Counted from the stretch's first letter, positions 1-4,273 are shown. The stretch: 6,580 nucleotides of DNA from Pseudomonadota bacterium (GCA_021795795.1 JAJYPA010000467.1:1-6580), one strand, 5' to 3'. The notes: a model not told the origin generated them from the sequence alone. Translations and numbers: made by a program.

Positions 1-2
1 CA

Positions 3-359
3 CTGTTGGCGCTGAACGAGATTTTAGATGTTTTAGCATTCACATCGTTCGATGGGGGCGCCAATACCAGAGTGGACATCTTTATCGTTGGTGCCGGACT
101 TGTATTGCTTTGCGTGAAGGAGGTCAAAGAGATACTTCGCCCGCAGTCGTCTGCGGATGTTACCCGCAGCGAAGCATCCAGATCTGGCTGGATATTAAAA
201 ATGATAATAGCCGCTTTGGTGATCCTGCTAGTGAGTCTGATGTCGTGGGCGTCCATGTTCGTGCTCAGGGTAAATCTCATGTATTTGGTGGTGATCACCA
301 TGTGCGTAGCCATTACGGTAATCACAGGTCGTCTTTTGGGGTCCGCCATACAGAAATGA
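3..359 (+). CDS. small multi-pass membrane protein, probably 5'-partial
   Basis: The reading frame is open to the left edge of the window, so the gene may begin upstream. A TTG at position 6 could start a 117-residue protein, but too little sequence precedes it to judge a ribosome site. Counted from that TTG, there are three hydrophobic stretches: about residues 23-40 (IFIVGAGLVLLCV), 63-82 (MIIAALVILLVSLMSW) and 88-108 (LMYLVVITMCVAITVITG). A polar, Arg/Ser-rich linker separates the first two. I recognise no family. By appearance it is a small inner-membrane protein of an accessory element. It ends about 135 nt before the next gene, and that gap holds a palindromic repeat. Function unknown. 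Confidence 0.6.
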   Translation: MLALNEILDVLAFTSFDGGANTRVDIFIVGAGLVLLCVKEVKEILRPQSSADVTRSEASRSGWILKMIIAALVILLVSLMSWASMFVLRVNLMYLVVITMCVAITVITGRLLGSAIQK

Positions 360-373
360 GAACGATTTTACTT

Positions 374-403
374 CCGGTGGAGCCCCTTTGTTGCATGGGA
401 CTC
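374..403 (-). repeat. short palindromic repeat, copy lacking the 16-nt core
   Basis: This stretch is the reverse complement of 925-970 except that 16 nt (943-958) are absent. Positions 374-385 match 959-970 and 386-403 match 925-942, both exactly. It can fold as GAGCCC pairing with GGGACTC around a loop. The clean 16-nt length difference suggests insertion or loss of a discrete small element. The rest of 360-494 shows no other gene or signal. Confidence 0.7.
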
Positions 404-494
404 TGGTTATTTATGCAGACCTCACCGCGCGCTCTGCATCCCCAGATGAAACCCGTGGTTCCCGCGCATTACTGACAATTCGTTGGAGACTAAA

Positions 495-689
495 ATGGCG
501 CATTACGAACTGATCGCAGAAAAGGAAGATCAACTAATCTTCATCGTGAAGTCCACGGGGTTTCTGGAATCCCTCAAACTCGCCTGGTACGTGATTCGAT
601 ATCCGGATCGGACGCCGGTATTGATGGTGGTGCCGAAGGATTGGTGCGAAAACAATCTGAGCAAATCCAACCTTGTGGAAAATACTTGA
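495..689 (+). CDS. hypothetical small protein, 64 aa
   Basis: I start the gene at the ATG at 495 because GGAG at 485-488 lies six bases upstream. The TTG at 483 would place that ribosome site inside the gene. The product begins MAHYELIAEKEDQLIFIVK and is a small soluble protein of mixed character, with a central hydrophobic and aromatic patch (SLKLAWYVIRY) and a polar tail. No family is recognised and no membrane segment is clear. Its stop codon overlaps the -35 box of the promoter at 686, so it is the last gene before a new transcription unit. Function unknown. Confidence 0.55.
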   Translation: MAHYELIAEKEDQLIFIVKSTGFLESLKLAWYVIRYPDRTPVLMVVPKDWCENNLSKSNLVENT

Positions 690-714
690 CGAGCCTGCCC
701 GCTTCTGGTATAGT
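686..714 (+). promoter_or_regulatory. sigma70-type promoter
   Basis: The -35 box TTGACG (686-691) and the -10 box TATAGT (709-714) are separated by exactly 17 bases. Each box differs from consensus at one position. Transcription should start near 721. It is the best promoter seen in the window and reads towards a structured RNA region and the tRNA array. The -35 box overlaps the stop codon of the preceding small gene. Confidence 0.85.
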
Positions 715-792
715 TTATCATATTGGATTTTTTGGGGTTTTCAGTGAGCAGACAGCAAGGCACTTTCATAGCAGGGCAAGCATGGCATACGG

Positions 793-814
793 AACCCCTT
801 CGCAGGGTGCAACC
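793..814 (-). repeat. copy of the 16-17 nt GC-rich palindromic element
   Basis: The reverse complement contains TTGCACCCTGCGAAGGGG, closely related to the core at 943-958 and to the tandem units at 1640-1672. It forms the tip of the hairpin closed by 786-792 and 815-821, as though inserted into a loop. Confidence 0.55.
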
Positions 815-942
815 CCGTATGGAATGCGGCGCATGCTATTGCCTATCGTCCGTGACACCGAAAAATCCATCCACCATTCAGATTCAGTCAGGCTTTATCA
901 TGTAACCGGGACCCCACAACAACGGAGTCCCATGCAACAAAG

Positions 943-958
943 GGTTCGCACCCTGCAA
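943..958 (+). repeat. 16-nt core element GGTTCGCACCCTGCAA
   Basis: This 16-nt block is exactly what distinguishes 925-970 from its inverted copy at 374-403, where it is missing. It is nearly the same as the unit repeated inside the tRNA-Gly gene at 1640-1672, which reads TTGCACCCTGCAAGGGG. In that tRNA copy TTGCA and TGCAA can pair around CCC. Confidence 0.6.
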
Positions 959-977
959 GGGCTCCACCGGAAGCGCA

Positions 978-1023
978 AAAACCGGCAGCCCTTGTGAAAA
1001 ACAGGCTGCCGGTTTTGTTTTTT
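978..1023 (+). terminator. intrinsic terminator
   Basis: A perfect 13-bp stem (978-990 with 1004-1016, core CCGGCAGCC/GGCTGCCGG) encloses a 13-nt loop and is followed by G and six T residues. It should end the transcript begun near 721 or act as an attenuator ahead of the tRNA array. The A-rich 5' flank might let it work in both directions. Confidence 0.85.
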
Positions 1024-1082
1024 CAGTAGCCACCGCTCTTTGAAAATCGAAGACATAAATTCGTGTGTCCATCGAAAGGTGG

Positions 1083-1123
1083 GCGCACACCAGAGCAGGT
1101 TGTCCACCTGTTGCGGTGTGCGT
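1083..1123 (+). other. long hairpin ahead of the first tRNA
   Basis: Positions 1083-1091 pair with 1115-1123 (9 bp, one G-U), enclosing a second hairpin CAGGT/ACCTG (1096-1100 with 1106-1110). No T-run follows, so it is not a simple terminator. It ends 12 nt before the first tRNA and may be a processing signal. The remainder of 1024-1135 shows nothing else convincing. Confidence 0.5.
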
Positions 1124-1135
1124 AATGCGCACATT

Positions 1136-1212
1136 GTTGGCGTAGCTCAATGGGTAGAGCGCCGGCCTCGACAAAGCCGGATGTCGGGGTTCGAGTCCCT
1201 GCGCCTTCGCCA
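1136..1212 (+). tRNA. atypical tRNA with 9-nt anticodon loop (Val-GAC-like, identity uncertain)
   Basis: The D arm (GCTC/GAGC), T arm (1185-1201, loop TTCGAGT) and encoded CCA (1210-1212) are clear. The anticodon stem CCGGC/GCCGG (1162-1166 with 1176-1180) is perfect but encloses nine bases, 1167-1175, instead of seven. Counting outward from the centre gives GAC (Val) preceded by C; counting from the 5' side gives T33 then CGA. The acceptor stem GTTGGCG/CGCCTTC has two T-T mismatches. It is a decaying or unorthodox tRNA. Confidence 0.65.
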
Positions 1213-1213
1213 T

Positions 1214-1288
1214 AGTGGGAAAGTAGATTGGTCCTACGTTCGGTCTCATACGCCGAAAGATGCCGTTCGAGTCGGCGTCCCGCTTCCA
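1214..1288 (+). tRNA. tRNA-Met(CAT)
   Basis: Only one base separates it from the preceding tRNA. The acceptor AGTGGGA/TCCCGCT pairs over seven positions with one G-U, and CCA is encoded at 1286-1288. The anticodon stem pairs TTCGGT with GCCGAA (six pairs, the last a T-G) around the loop CTCATAC, giving CAT. The T arm is TGCCG/CGGCG around TTCGAGT. The A1-U72 pair and unremarkable anticodon stem argue against an initiator. An Ile tRNA with modified C34 cannot be excluded. Confidence 0.8.
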
Positions 1289-1309
1289 AATTCATAAAGG
1301 AGGCCATCG

Positions 1310-1582
1310 ATGATTACCGCAGCAGAAGCCAGGGAACTTGCCGGGCCTACCGCCGAAGAATACCTCAAAGAAATCGAGGTGTTTGTTCGAGATGCGGCCA
1401 CGAAGAAACAGCGCTCCGTCACCCTACGAAAAAACCCGTATGCTGGCTGGTTGTATGATGAGAAGAATATGCCGCCAGAGGCGAAAATAGCCATCAAGAA
1501 ACTGAAAGACGCTGGTTATTCTGTATTTCTGTACTATGTCGAGTTGCAATTGGTGGATATGGGGTTGGAAATTTCGTGGTAA
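1310..1582 (+). CDS. hypothetical small protein, 90 aa
   Basis: The ATG at 1310 follows a strong AAGGAGG site (1297-1303) with six bases of spacing, and the gene fits neatly between tRNA-Met and the interrupted tRNA-Gly. The product is soluble. Its N-terminal half is charged and helix-prone (ITAAEARELAGPTAEEYLKE), a basic patch follows (ATKKQRSVTLRK), and the C-terminal half looks like alternating helix and strand (AKIAIKKLKDAGYSVFLYY), ending GLEISW. Small proteins with an AGYxV segment and a terminal ISW are a familiar pattern among phage hypotheticals; that is an impression, not a family assignment. Function unknown. It ends five bases before tRNA-Gly. Confidence 0.75.
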   Translation: MITAAEARELAGPTAEEYLKEIEVFVRDAATKKQRSVTLRKNPYAGWLYDEKNMPPEAKIAIKKLKDAGYSVFLYYVELQLVDMGLEISW

Positions 1583-1586
1583 AAAT

Positions 1587-1695
1587 GCGGGCTTGGCATA
1601 TCGGCCTTGTGCAATAGCCTTCCAATCTGTCCAGGCGGGTTGCACCCTGCAAGGGGTTGCACCCTGCAAGGGTTCGACTCCCGCAGCTCGCTCCA
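1587..1695 (+). tRNA. tRNA-Gly(TCC) interrupted by a 33-nt insertion in the T arm
   Basis: The gene is 109 nt; without the insertion it is 76. The acceptor GCGGGCT/AGCTCGC (one G-U), the D arm GCAT/GTGC, the anticodon loop CTTCCAA (TCC at 1621-1623) and CCA (1693-1695) are visible. The T stem GCGGG (1635-1639) should be followed directly by the loop TTCGACT and CCCGC (1673-1684), but 33 nt (1640-1672) intervene. One anticodon-stem pair is mismatched (C1618 with T1626). An uninterrupted tRNA-Gly(TCC) of similar sequence lies at 3715-3789, so this copy may be redundant. Confidence 0.7.
1640..1672 (+). repeat. tandem 17-nt palindromic units inserted in tRNA-Gly
   Basis: Two adjacent copies, 17 and 16 nt, of TTGCACCCTGCAAGGGG. 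Each can form TTGCA/TGCAA around CCC. GGGTT occurs on both sides of the insertion, so the junction can slide by a few bases between the T stem and the T loop. Related copies lie outside tRNAs at 793-814 and 943-958. Confidence 0.8.
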
Positions 1696-1702
1696 ATGCA
1701 AT

Positions 1703-1752
1703 GCCCAACCGGTGGAGTGACAGACACGCTTCAAGTTCTGTGCTTGGTACCA
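1703..1752 (+). pseudogene. tRNA-like remnant with T loop and CCA end
   Basis: The 3' part looks like a tRNA: TTCAAGT (a typical T loop), TCTGT, GCTTGGT, discriminator A and CCA (1750-1752). The 5' part, GCCCAAC followed by a GGTGGAGTGACAGACACGC stretch, resembles the start of a Leu-type tRNA. Only about 50 nt are present, there is no anticodon arm, and the two ends pair poorly. I read it as a deletion remnant. Confidence 0.35.
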
Positions 1753-1767
1753 TTTATGGAGGATATT

Positions 1768-1989
1768 ATGCAGATTATACGTTGTTTGAGGTATCCCGTT
1801 GGTTTCGCCCGCAAAACCATTATCTCGAAGCCGGCCATTTTCCTATATCTGATACTTATCGTCTTTGCCACAAGTTACGGCTTCGGGATTCTGATATTTG
1901 GAAACGAACCTGCGGGGTGCTTCTATGCCGCCCGCCCAGGGCAAACCGGACCAATTGTCTGTGTTCCTGAGCATAACACAGCCTGGTAG
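1768..1989 (+). CDS. small membrane protein, 73 aa
   Basis: The frame is open further upstream, but the ATG at 1768 has GGAGG at 1758-1762 with five bases of spacing and is the sensible start. The product begins MQIIRCLRYPVGFARK, a basic amphipathic segment. One strong hydrophobic stretch follows at about residues 22-45 (AIFLYLILIVFATSYGFGIL), then a polar Cys-containing tail (GCFYAARPGQ). The positive residues before the segment suggest an N-terminus inside the cell. No family is recognised. Its last codons overlap the degenerate tRNA at 1971-2033. Confidence 0.65.
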   Translation: MQIIRCLRYPVGFARKTIISKPAIFLYLILIVFATSYGFGILIFGNEPAGCFYAARPGQTGPIVCVPEHNTAW

Positions 1990-2033
1990 CGTACCCGGTG
2001 GGGTCGCGAGATCGACTCCCGCAGCCTGCTCCA
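1971..2033 (+). pseudogene. degenerate tRNA with collapsed anticodon arm
   Basis: The 3' end TCGACTCCCGC-AGCCTGC-T-CCA (CCA at 2031-2033) nearly copies the 3' end of the tRNA-Gly at 1587-1695, and AGCCTGGTAGCG resembles a D arm. Between them, ACCC/GGGT (1993-1996 with 2001-2004) closes only a four-base loop where a full anticodon arm should be. The T stem has an A-C mismatch and only the first three acceptor positions pair. Its 5' part overlaps the end of the preceding small gene. It cannot decode as written. Confidence 0.45.
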
Positions 2034-2190
2034 AATTTGACGAACTCGGGGGTAACCCGATTGTCCTCGCAATACTGCGCCAGTGCGGTGGCGGGACGAG
2101 TTTCACTGGCTGGTTTCGCGCTGCGACGAGGTGCGATAACGAGATTAAGCATTGCGCCCTTATTGCGCGATGCTAGCCGTCGCCATATAC
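2034..2190 (+). other. non-coding spacer with strong hairpins
   Basis: No gene or complete tRNA is seen. Positions 2065-2069 pair with 2127-2131 (CCTCG/CGAGG), enclosing GCCAGTG/CACTGGC (2079-2085 with 2104-2110). A separate hairpin at 2150-2174 has a nine-pair stem (one G-U) and a seven-base loop CCTTATT. None is followed by a T-run. They may be processing sites or remnants of lost tRNAs. Confidence 0.4.
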
Positions 2191-2266
2191 GGGCCTTTAG
2201 CTCAGTTGGGAGAGCACTCGCCCTGCAAGCGGGATGTCGCCAGTTCGAACCTGGCAAGGTCCACCA
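2191..2266 (+). tRNA. tRNA-Ala(TGC) with C33
   Basis: The acceptor GGGCCTT/AAGGTCC contains a G3-U70 wobble, the identity element of alanine tRNA. The anticodon loop is CCTGCAA (TGC at 2224-2226), the T arm is GCCAG/CTGGC around TTCGAAC, and CCA is at 2264-2266. The base before the anticodon is C (2223) where U33 is nearly universal. Nothing is inserted. Confidence 0.95.
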
Positions 2267-2585
2267 ATTCCCCCGTCCTGCCGGGTAATGCAGGCGCCTT
2301 TCCGGTCGGGCGAATCCGAAACCTGAGATGGTTGCGGTCTGGGCTGGCGGTTGCCGCTGACGATAGCGGGTCCGTACCCCACGGCATTGAAGTGGCTGAT
2401 ACCCACTCGAATGAATCCAACGGCGGCCGGGCGGGGGCCGTCAAGGCCAACTTCTGCAAGCCGTGGCGCATGGAAAACGCCGCGCACCTATTTGCACCCA
2501 CGCAAACGGACCATATTGCCGGAGCGGGGTGCCGATGATCGGTGGTCCCGCCGTGGTGCTGAATATAAGCACCTACAGGGCATCT
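2267..2585 (+). other. 319-nt GC-rich spacer without a recognisable gene
   Basis: The open frames crossing this spacer lack ribosome sites and run into flanking tRNAs. Only local hairpins are seen: CCTGC/GCAGG near 2277-2294, and GGTGCT/AGCACC with loop GAATATA near 2554-2572. No complete tRNA with a CCA end was found on the plus strand. A decayed tRNA or small RNA could be hidden here. Confidence 0.4.
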
Positions 2586-2660
2586 TGGGGTGTAGTTCAG
2601 CGGTAGAACACCCGGCTGTTAACCGGGTTGTCGGAAGTTCGAACCTTCCCGCCCCAGCCA
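2586..2660 (+). tRNA. tRNA-Asn(GTT)
   Basis: The acceptor TGGGGTG/CGCCCCA (one G-U), with T1 and discriminator G, is typical of bacterial Asn. The anticodon arm is CCCGG/CCGGG around CTGTTAA (GTT). The T arm GGAAG/CTTCC encloses TTCGAAC and CCA is at 2658-2660. Intact. Confidence 0.96.
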
Positions 2661-2666
2661 AAACAT

Positions 2667-2699
2667 ACCGGCCCATGGCTTGCTGCCTGCATGGCCGGT
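2667..2699 (+). other. intergenic hairpin between tRNA-Asn and tRNA-Pro
   Basis: ACCGGC plus CATG pair with CATG plus GCCGGT (ten pairs, C2673 bulged). No T-run follows. It could be a processing or pausing element in the polycistronic tRNA transcript. Confidence 0.5.
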
Positions 2700-2732
2700 G
2701 TTGTTGGGATTGCGCTTCGGCGCTTTCCTCTT

Positions 2733-2809
2733 CGGAATATAGCCTAGCCCGGTAAGGCGTATGGTTTGGGACCATAAGACCGCAGGTTCGAATCCTGCTA
2801 TTCCGACCA
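2733..2809 (+). tRNA. tRNA-Pro(TGG)
   Basis: The acceptor CGGAATA/TATTCCG is perfect. The anticodon arm is TATGG/CCATA around TTTGGGA (TGG), the T arm GCAGG/CCTGC around TTCGAAT, discriminator A, CCA at 2807-2809. Intact. Confidence 0.97.
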
Positions 2810-2821
2810 ATTGTATTGCCT

Positions 2822-2969
2822 GGAGACTTGGCCTGCCGGCTGCAACAGCAGAGCATGGCTTATTGCACCGGTCTTGAAAACGGCCCATGGCCGTTTCGCC
2901 GACGAATGTCGGCACAAACCGACGGGGGATAATGTCCTTCCCTGGGTTCAAATCCCAGAGTCTCCGCCA
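2822..2969 (+). tRNA. tRNA-Ser(TGA) with insertion in the anticodon loop and an expanded D region
   Basis: At 148 nt this is far longer than a normal Ser tRNA. The ends are intact: acceptor GGAGACT/AGTCTCC is perfect, the T arm is CTGGG/CCCAG around TTCAAAT, and discriminator G with CCA is encoded. The anticodon TGA is at 2875-2877 in CTTGAAA. After it, 38 nt intervene before the 3' stem ACCG. Removing them leaves CGGT/ACCG closing the loop. The break falls within the positions that include 37/38, the canonical site of archaeal and eukaryotic tRNA introns. The D region (2831-2867) is also about 19 nt too long and contains TGCAA/TTGCA ends at 2841-2867. Taking off 38 and 19 leaves about 91 nt, a normal Ser length. 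Confidence 0.75.
2882..2919 (+). repeat. 38-nt two-hairpin insertion in tRNA-Ser(TGA)
   Basis: The insertion is bounded by AAAC on both sides, so the junction can slide by four bases (2878-2915 up to 2882-2919). It holds GGCC/GGCCGTTT pairing (with flanking AAAC, an 8-bp stem around CAT, 2878-2896) and GCCGAC/GTCGGC around GAAT (2899-2914). No other copy is seen in the window. Confidence 0.7.
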
Positions 2970-2974
2970 ATGCC

Positions 2975-3001
2975 GAACTGGTAAGAGATACTTACCAGTT
3001 C
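2975..3001 (+). other. perfect 11-bp hairpin between tRNA-Ser and tRNA-Leu
   Basis: GAACTGGTAAG (2975-2985) pairs fully with CTTACCAGTTC (2991-3001) around AGATA. It lacks a following T-run and lies five bases before tRNA-Leu, suggesting a processing structure rather than a terminator. Confidence 0.6.
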
Positions 3002-3006
3002 ACTTT

Positions 3007-3091
3007 GCGAGTGTGGCGAAATTGGCAGACGCACCAGATTTAGGATCTGGCGGGAAACCACCTGTCGGTTCGAGTCCGACCACTCGTACCA
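3007..3091 (+). tRNA. tRNA-Leu(TAG)
   Basis: The acceptor GCGAGTG/CACTCGT pairs with a terminal G-U. The anticodon arm is CCAGA/TCTGG around TTTAGGA (TAG). There is a long variable arm, a T arm GTCGG/CCGAC around TTCGAGT, discriminator A and CCA at 3089-3091. A class II tRNA with no insertion. Confidence 0.96.
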
Positions 3092-3097
3092 ACTTCA

Positions 3098-3213
3098 GGA
3101 AGGCTGGCTCAATGGTACAGCAGCGGGTTGCTAACCCGCCGTCATCGAAAGGTGGCTTACAGGTTCAAAGTGCTTGCACTAGCGCAGCGGATAGAATCCT
3201 GTGCTTTCCGCCA
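3098..3213 (+). tRNA. tRNA-Ser(GCT) interrupted by a 27-nt insertion in the T loop
   Basis: The gene is 116 nt; without the insertion it is 89. The acceptor GGAAGGC/GCTTTCC pairs with one G-U, the anticodon arm is GCGGG/CCCGC around TTGCTAA (GCT), and the variable arm GTCATC/GGTGGC closes on GAAA. Discriminator G and CCA are encoded. The T stem ACAGG/CCTGT (3159-3163 with 3198-3202) is perfect. Its loop would read TTCAAAT but is split after TTCA by 27 nt (3168-3194). Everything outside the insertion looks functional. Confidence 0.88.
3168..3194 (+). repeat. 27-nt hairpin element, copy 1 (in tRNA-Ser GCT, T loop)
   Basis: The element has AGTGC and GCACT arms followed by TAGCGCAGCGGATA. Two more copies lie in other tRNAs: at 3453-3480 (inverted) and at 6362-6388. 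The arm and tail sequences are nearly identical, while the bases between the arms differ (TT here, GTA and GAA in the others). Confidence 0.9.
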
Positions 3214-3275
3214 ATGTCGTTGTGGACAGCCGGACAATCCCACGGGATACGCTAAAATGCCCGGAAGCCGGTTTT

Positions 3276-3367
3276 GGAGTGTTGCCAGAGTGGTCTAATG
3301 GGCCTGCTTGGAAAGCAGTGAGTCGGCGAAAGCCGGCACGAAGGTTCAAATCCTTCACGCTCCGCCA
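3276..3367 (+). tRNA. tRNA-Ser(GGA)
   Basis: The acceptor GGAGTGT/ACGCTCC pairs with one G-U. The anticodon loop TTGGAAA (GGA) sits on CTGC/GCAG, with a C-T mismatch at the base of the stem. The variable arm closes on GAAA, the T arm is GAAGG/CCTTC around TTCAAAT, discriminator G, CCA at 3365-3367. Uninterrupted. Confidence 0.95.
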
Positions 3368-3391
3368 ATTTTGTAATGTTGTGATTTTCCT

Positions 3392-3503
3392 GGAGAGTGA
3401 GGGATGCGGCAAACCCATCTGGCTGTAAACCAGACGCCCCGGCACTGCGCGGTATCCGCTTCGCTAGTGCTACGCACTTGTTCGATTCCGTGGCTCTCCA
3501 CCA
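3392..3503 (+). tRNA. tRNA-Tyr(GTA) interrupted by a 28-nt insertion in the T arm
   Basis: The gene is 112 nt; without the insertion it is 84. The acceptor GGAGAGT/GCTCTCC pairs with one G-U. The anticodon arm TCTGG/CCAGA around CTGTAAA (GTA at 3425-3427) is perfect. A long variable arm, as in bacterial Tyr, precedes the T stem. CGCGG (3448-3452) pairs with CCGTG (3488-3492) and the loop TTCGATT is intact, but 28 nt (3453-3480) lie exactly between stem and loop. Discriminator A and CCA are encoded. Confidence 0.87.
3453..3480 (-). repeat. 27-28 nt hairpin element, copy 2 (inverted, in tRNA-Tyr T arm)
   Basis: Read on the minus strand this matches the Cys copy (6362-6388) at 25 of 27 positions: the AGTGC/GCACT arms are identical, the loop is GTA instead of GAA, and the tail has GCGAAGCGG instead of GCGCAGCGG. 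An extra base lies at one end. The opposite orientation shows that the element is not tied to one RNA strand. Confidence 0.9.
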
Positions 3504-3508
3504 ATTCA

Positions 3509-3596
3509 GGAAGACTGGCAGAACGGCTATTGTACCTGCCTCGAAAGCAGGCGTCAGGAAACTGGCATGGGGGTTCGAATCCCTCGTCTTCCGCCA
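3509..3596 (+). tRNA. tRNA-Ser(CGA)
   Basis: The acceptor GGAAGAC/GTCTTCC is perfect. The anticodon arm is CCTGC/GCAGG around CTCGAAA (CGA). It has a long variable arm, a T arm GGGGG/CCCTC (one G-U) around TTCGAAT, discriminator G and CCA at 3594-3596. It begins five bases after tRNA-Tyr. Uninterrupted. Confidence 0.95.
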
Positions 3597-3635
3597 ATAT
3601 GCGTCCTTGCACCAAACAGCAGTAATAAGGCATGT

Positions 3636-3660
3636 CAGATCCATGCTTCGCGTGGGTCTG
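3636..3660 (+). other. 11-bp hairpin in the spacer before tRNA-Gly
   Basis: Positions 3636-3646 pair with 3650-3660 (two G-U pairs) around TTC. The rest of the 3597-3714 spacer holds no gene. GCGTCCTTGCACCA at 3601-3614 resembles a stray tRNA 3' end. Confidence 0.5.
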
Positions 3661-3714
3661 GAGTTGGAGCACTTGCCCAGAGGGTGTGATACTGAATCGT
3701 CTGGGAACTTATAC

Positions 3715-3789
3715 GCGGGATTGGCATAGTGGCTTGTGCGTCAGCCTTCCAAGCTGAATACAGGAGTTCGATTCTCCTATCCCGCTCCA
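3715..3789 (+). tRNA. tRNA-Gly(TCC), uninterrupted copy
   Basis: The acceptor GCGGGAT/ATCCCGC is perfect. The anticodon arm is TCAGC/GCTGA around CTTCCAA (TCC), the T arm AGGAG/CTCCT around TTCGATT, discriminator T, CCA at 3787-3789. It shares its acceptor, D arm and anticodon loop with the interrupted tRNA-Gly at 1587 and could supply Gly decoding if that copy is dead. Confidence 0.96.
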
Positions 3790-3805
3790 AATCCGTAACG
3801 AACAT

Positions 3806-3831
3806 GGAAGTGTGGCAGAGCGGTTGATTGC
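3806..3831 (+). pseudogene. 5' half of a Ser-type tRNA abutting tRNA-Thr
   Basis: GGAAGTG, TG and a full D arm (GCA, loop GAGCGGTTGAT, TGC) match positions 1-25 of a class II tRNA. The sequence then passes, with no spacer, into base 1 of tRNA-Thr(TGT). I find no matching 3' half ending CACTTCC-N-CCA in the window. The clean end at position 25 suggests a recombination joint. A split tRNA joined in trans is possible but unsupported. Confidence 0.6.
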
Positions 3832-3907
3832 GCCGGTTTAGCTCAGTTGGTAGAGCACCTGACCTGTAATCAGGATGTCGTCGGTTCGAGGCCGGCAACC
3901 GGCTCCA
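3832..3907 (+). tRNA. tRNA-Thr(TGT) with C33
   Basis: The acceptor GCCGGTT/AACCGGC is perfect. The anticodon stem CCTGA/TCAGG encloses CCTGTAA (TGT at 3865-3867), with C in place of U33. The T arm is GTCGG/CCGGC around TTCGAGG, discriminator T, CCA at 3905-3907. Confidence 0.94.
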
Positions 3908-3928
3908 ATTTTTACACAGGAGGCTGAC

Positions 3929-4171
3929 ATGAACAGCATCAAGGATATGGTAAAAGACGACAAAAAAGTCGTTTTCACCCGATTCAAGGAATGTGAGTTG
4001 TGGTACCAGACGGAATGCGGTTTCGAGTTCCCCGTCCCTGTGGATGACACCGGAACCGCGACATTCCTGCCGGAAGACAAGGCCATGCTGTTCATGCGGT
4101 ATATCCGCAAGCACATTGCCTTTTTGGAGAAATCGAAAATCGAGCATGGTGAAGCTTGTGTTGCGGAGTAG
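3929..4171 (+). CDS. hypothetical small protein, 80 aa
   Basis: The ATG at 3929 has CAGGAGG just upstream (3917-3923). The longer open frame would run back into tRNA-Thr and is rejected. The product begins MNSIKDMVKDDKKVVFTRF. A compact region follows, YQTECGFEFPVPVDD, then TATFLPEDKAMLFMRYIRKH, and it ends in a charged tail. There is no membrane segment or signal peptide. The combination of a FxFPVPVxDxGxATF stretch with a KAMLFMRYIRKH helix looks like a small conserved phage or plasmid protein. I cannot name a function. It sits between tRNA-Thr(TGT) and a second small gene. Confidence 0.8.
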   Translation: MNSIKDMVKDDKKVVFTRFKECELWYQTECGFEFPVPVDDTGTATFLPEDKAMLFMRYIRKHIAFLEKSKIEHGEACVAE

Positions 4172-4273
4172 CGGGGTCAGGAATGATCGCGAATCATTGG
4201 TGGACATGATCGAAGGCCTTGTATATCAGCCCTGTGGAAACGACGGTGCAGCGATTACGATTGGAGAAACGCC

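Larger units (their letters stand above)
721..1023 (+). ncRNA. candidate structured non-coding RNA between promoter and terminator
   Basis: A strong promoter and an intrinsic terminator bracket about 300 nt with no convincing gene: the open frames here lack ribosome sites. The 5' part can fold as a rod. Positions 725-735 pair with 858-868 (11 bp, one G-U). Positions 775-784 pair with 832-843 (10 bp, two-base bulge). Positions 786-792 pair with 815-821. The outer stem begins almost at the predicted start site. A rod with an internal open region recalls 6S RNA, but I see no conserved 6S sequence and do not claim that identity. In the 3' part, GGAGTCCC at 924-931 can pair either with 908-915 or with 959-965, so the two hairpins exclude each other. 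It may be a free-standing RNA or the leader of the tRNA operon. Confidence 0.45.

Noticed and set aside
723..905. Protein genes in the 641-997 and 723-905 frames
   Set aside because: No ribosome site, and the frames cross the promoter, the hairpin stems or repeats; the RNA structure explains the region better.
1100..1128. Second promoter (TTGTCC, 17 nt, TAATGC) just before the first tRNA
   Set aside because: The spacing fits, but the -10 box matches consensus at only two positions and lies within the long hairpin.
1587..1695. Group I or group II intron in a tRNA
   Set aside because: The insertions are 21-38 nt, far too short for any ribozyme intron core.
1896..2027. 5' partner of the degenerate tRNA ending at 2033 lying upstream of the small gene (gene inserted in a tRNA)
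   Set aside because: No GCAGGCT acceptor half was found upstream within a plausible distance.
2197..2501. Minus-strand reading frames across tRNA-Ala and the following spacer
   Set aside because: They contain translated antisense tRNA sequence (for example FELATSRLQG), a well-known artefact, and lack ribosome sites.
3168..3480. CRISPR-like repeats
   Set aside because: The 27-nt copies are inverted relative to each other, lie inside tRNA genes and have no regular spacers.
3875..4171. Upstream start for the 80-residue protein gene
   Set aside because: It would begin inside tRNA-Thr, whereas the ATG at 3929 has a proper ribosome site.
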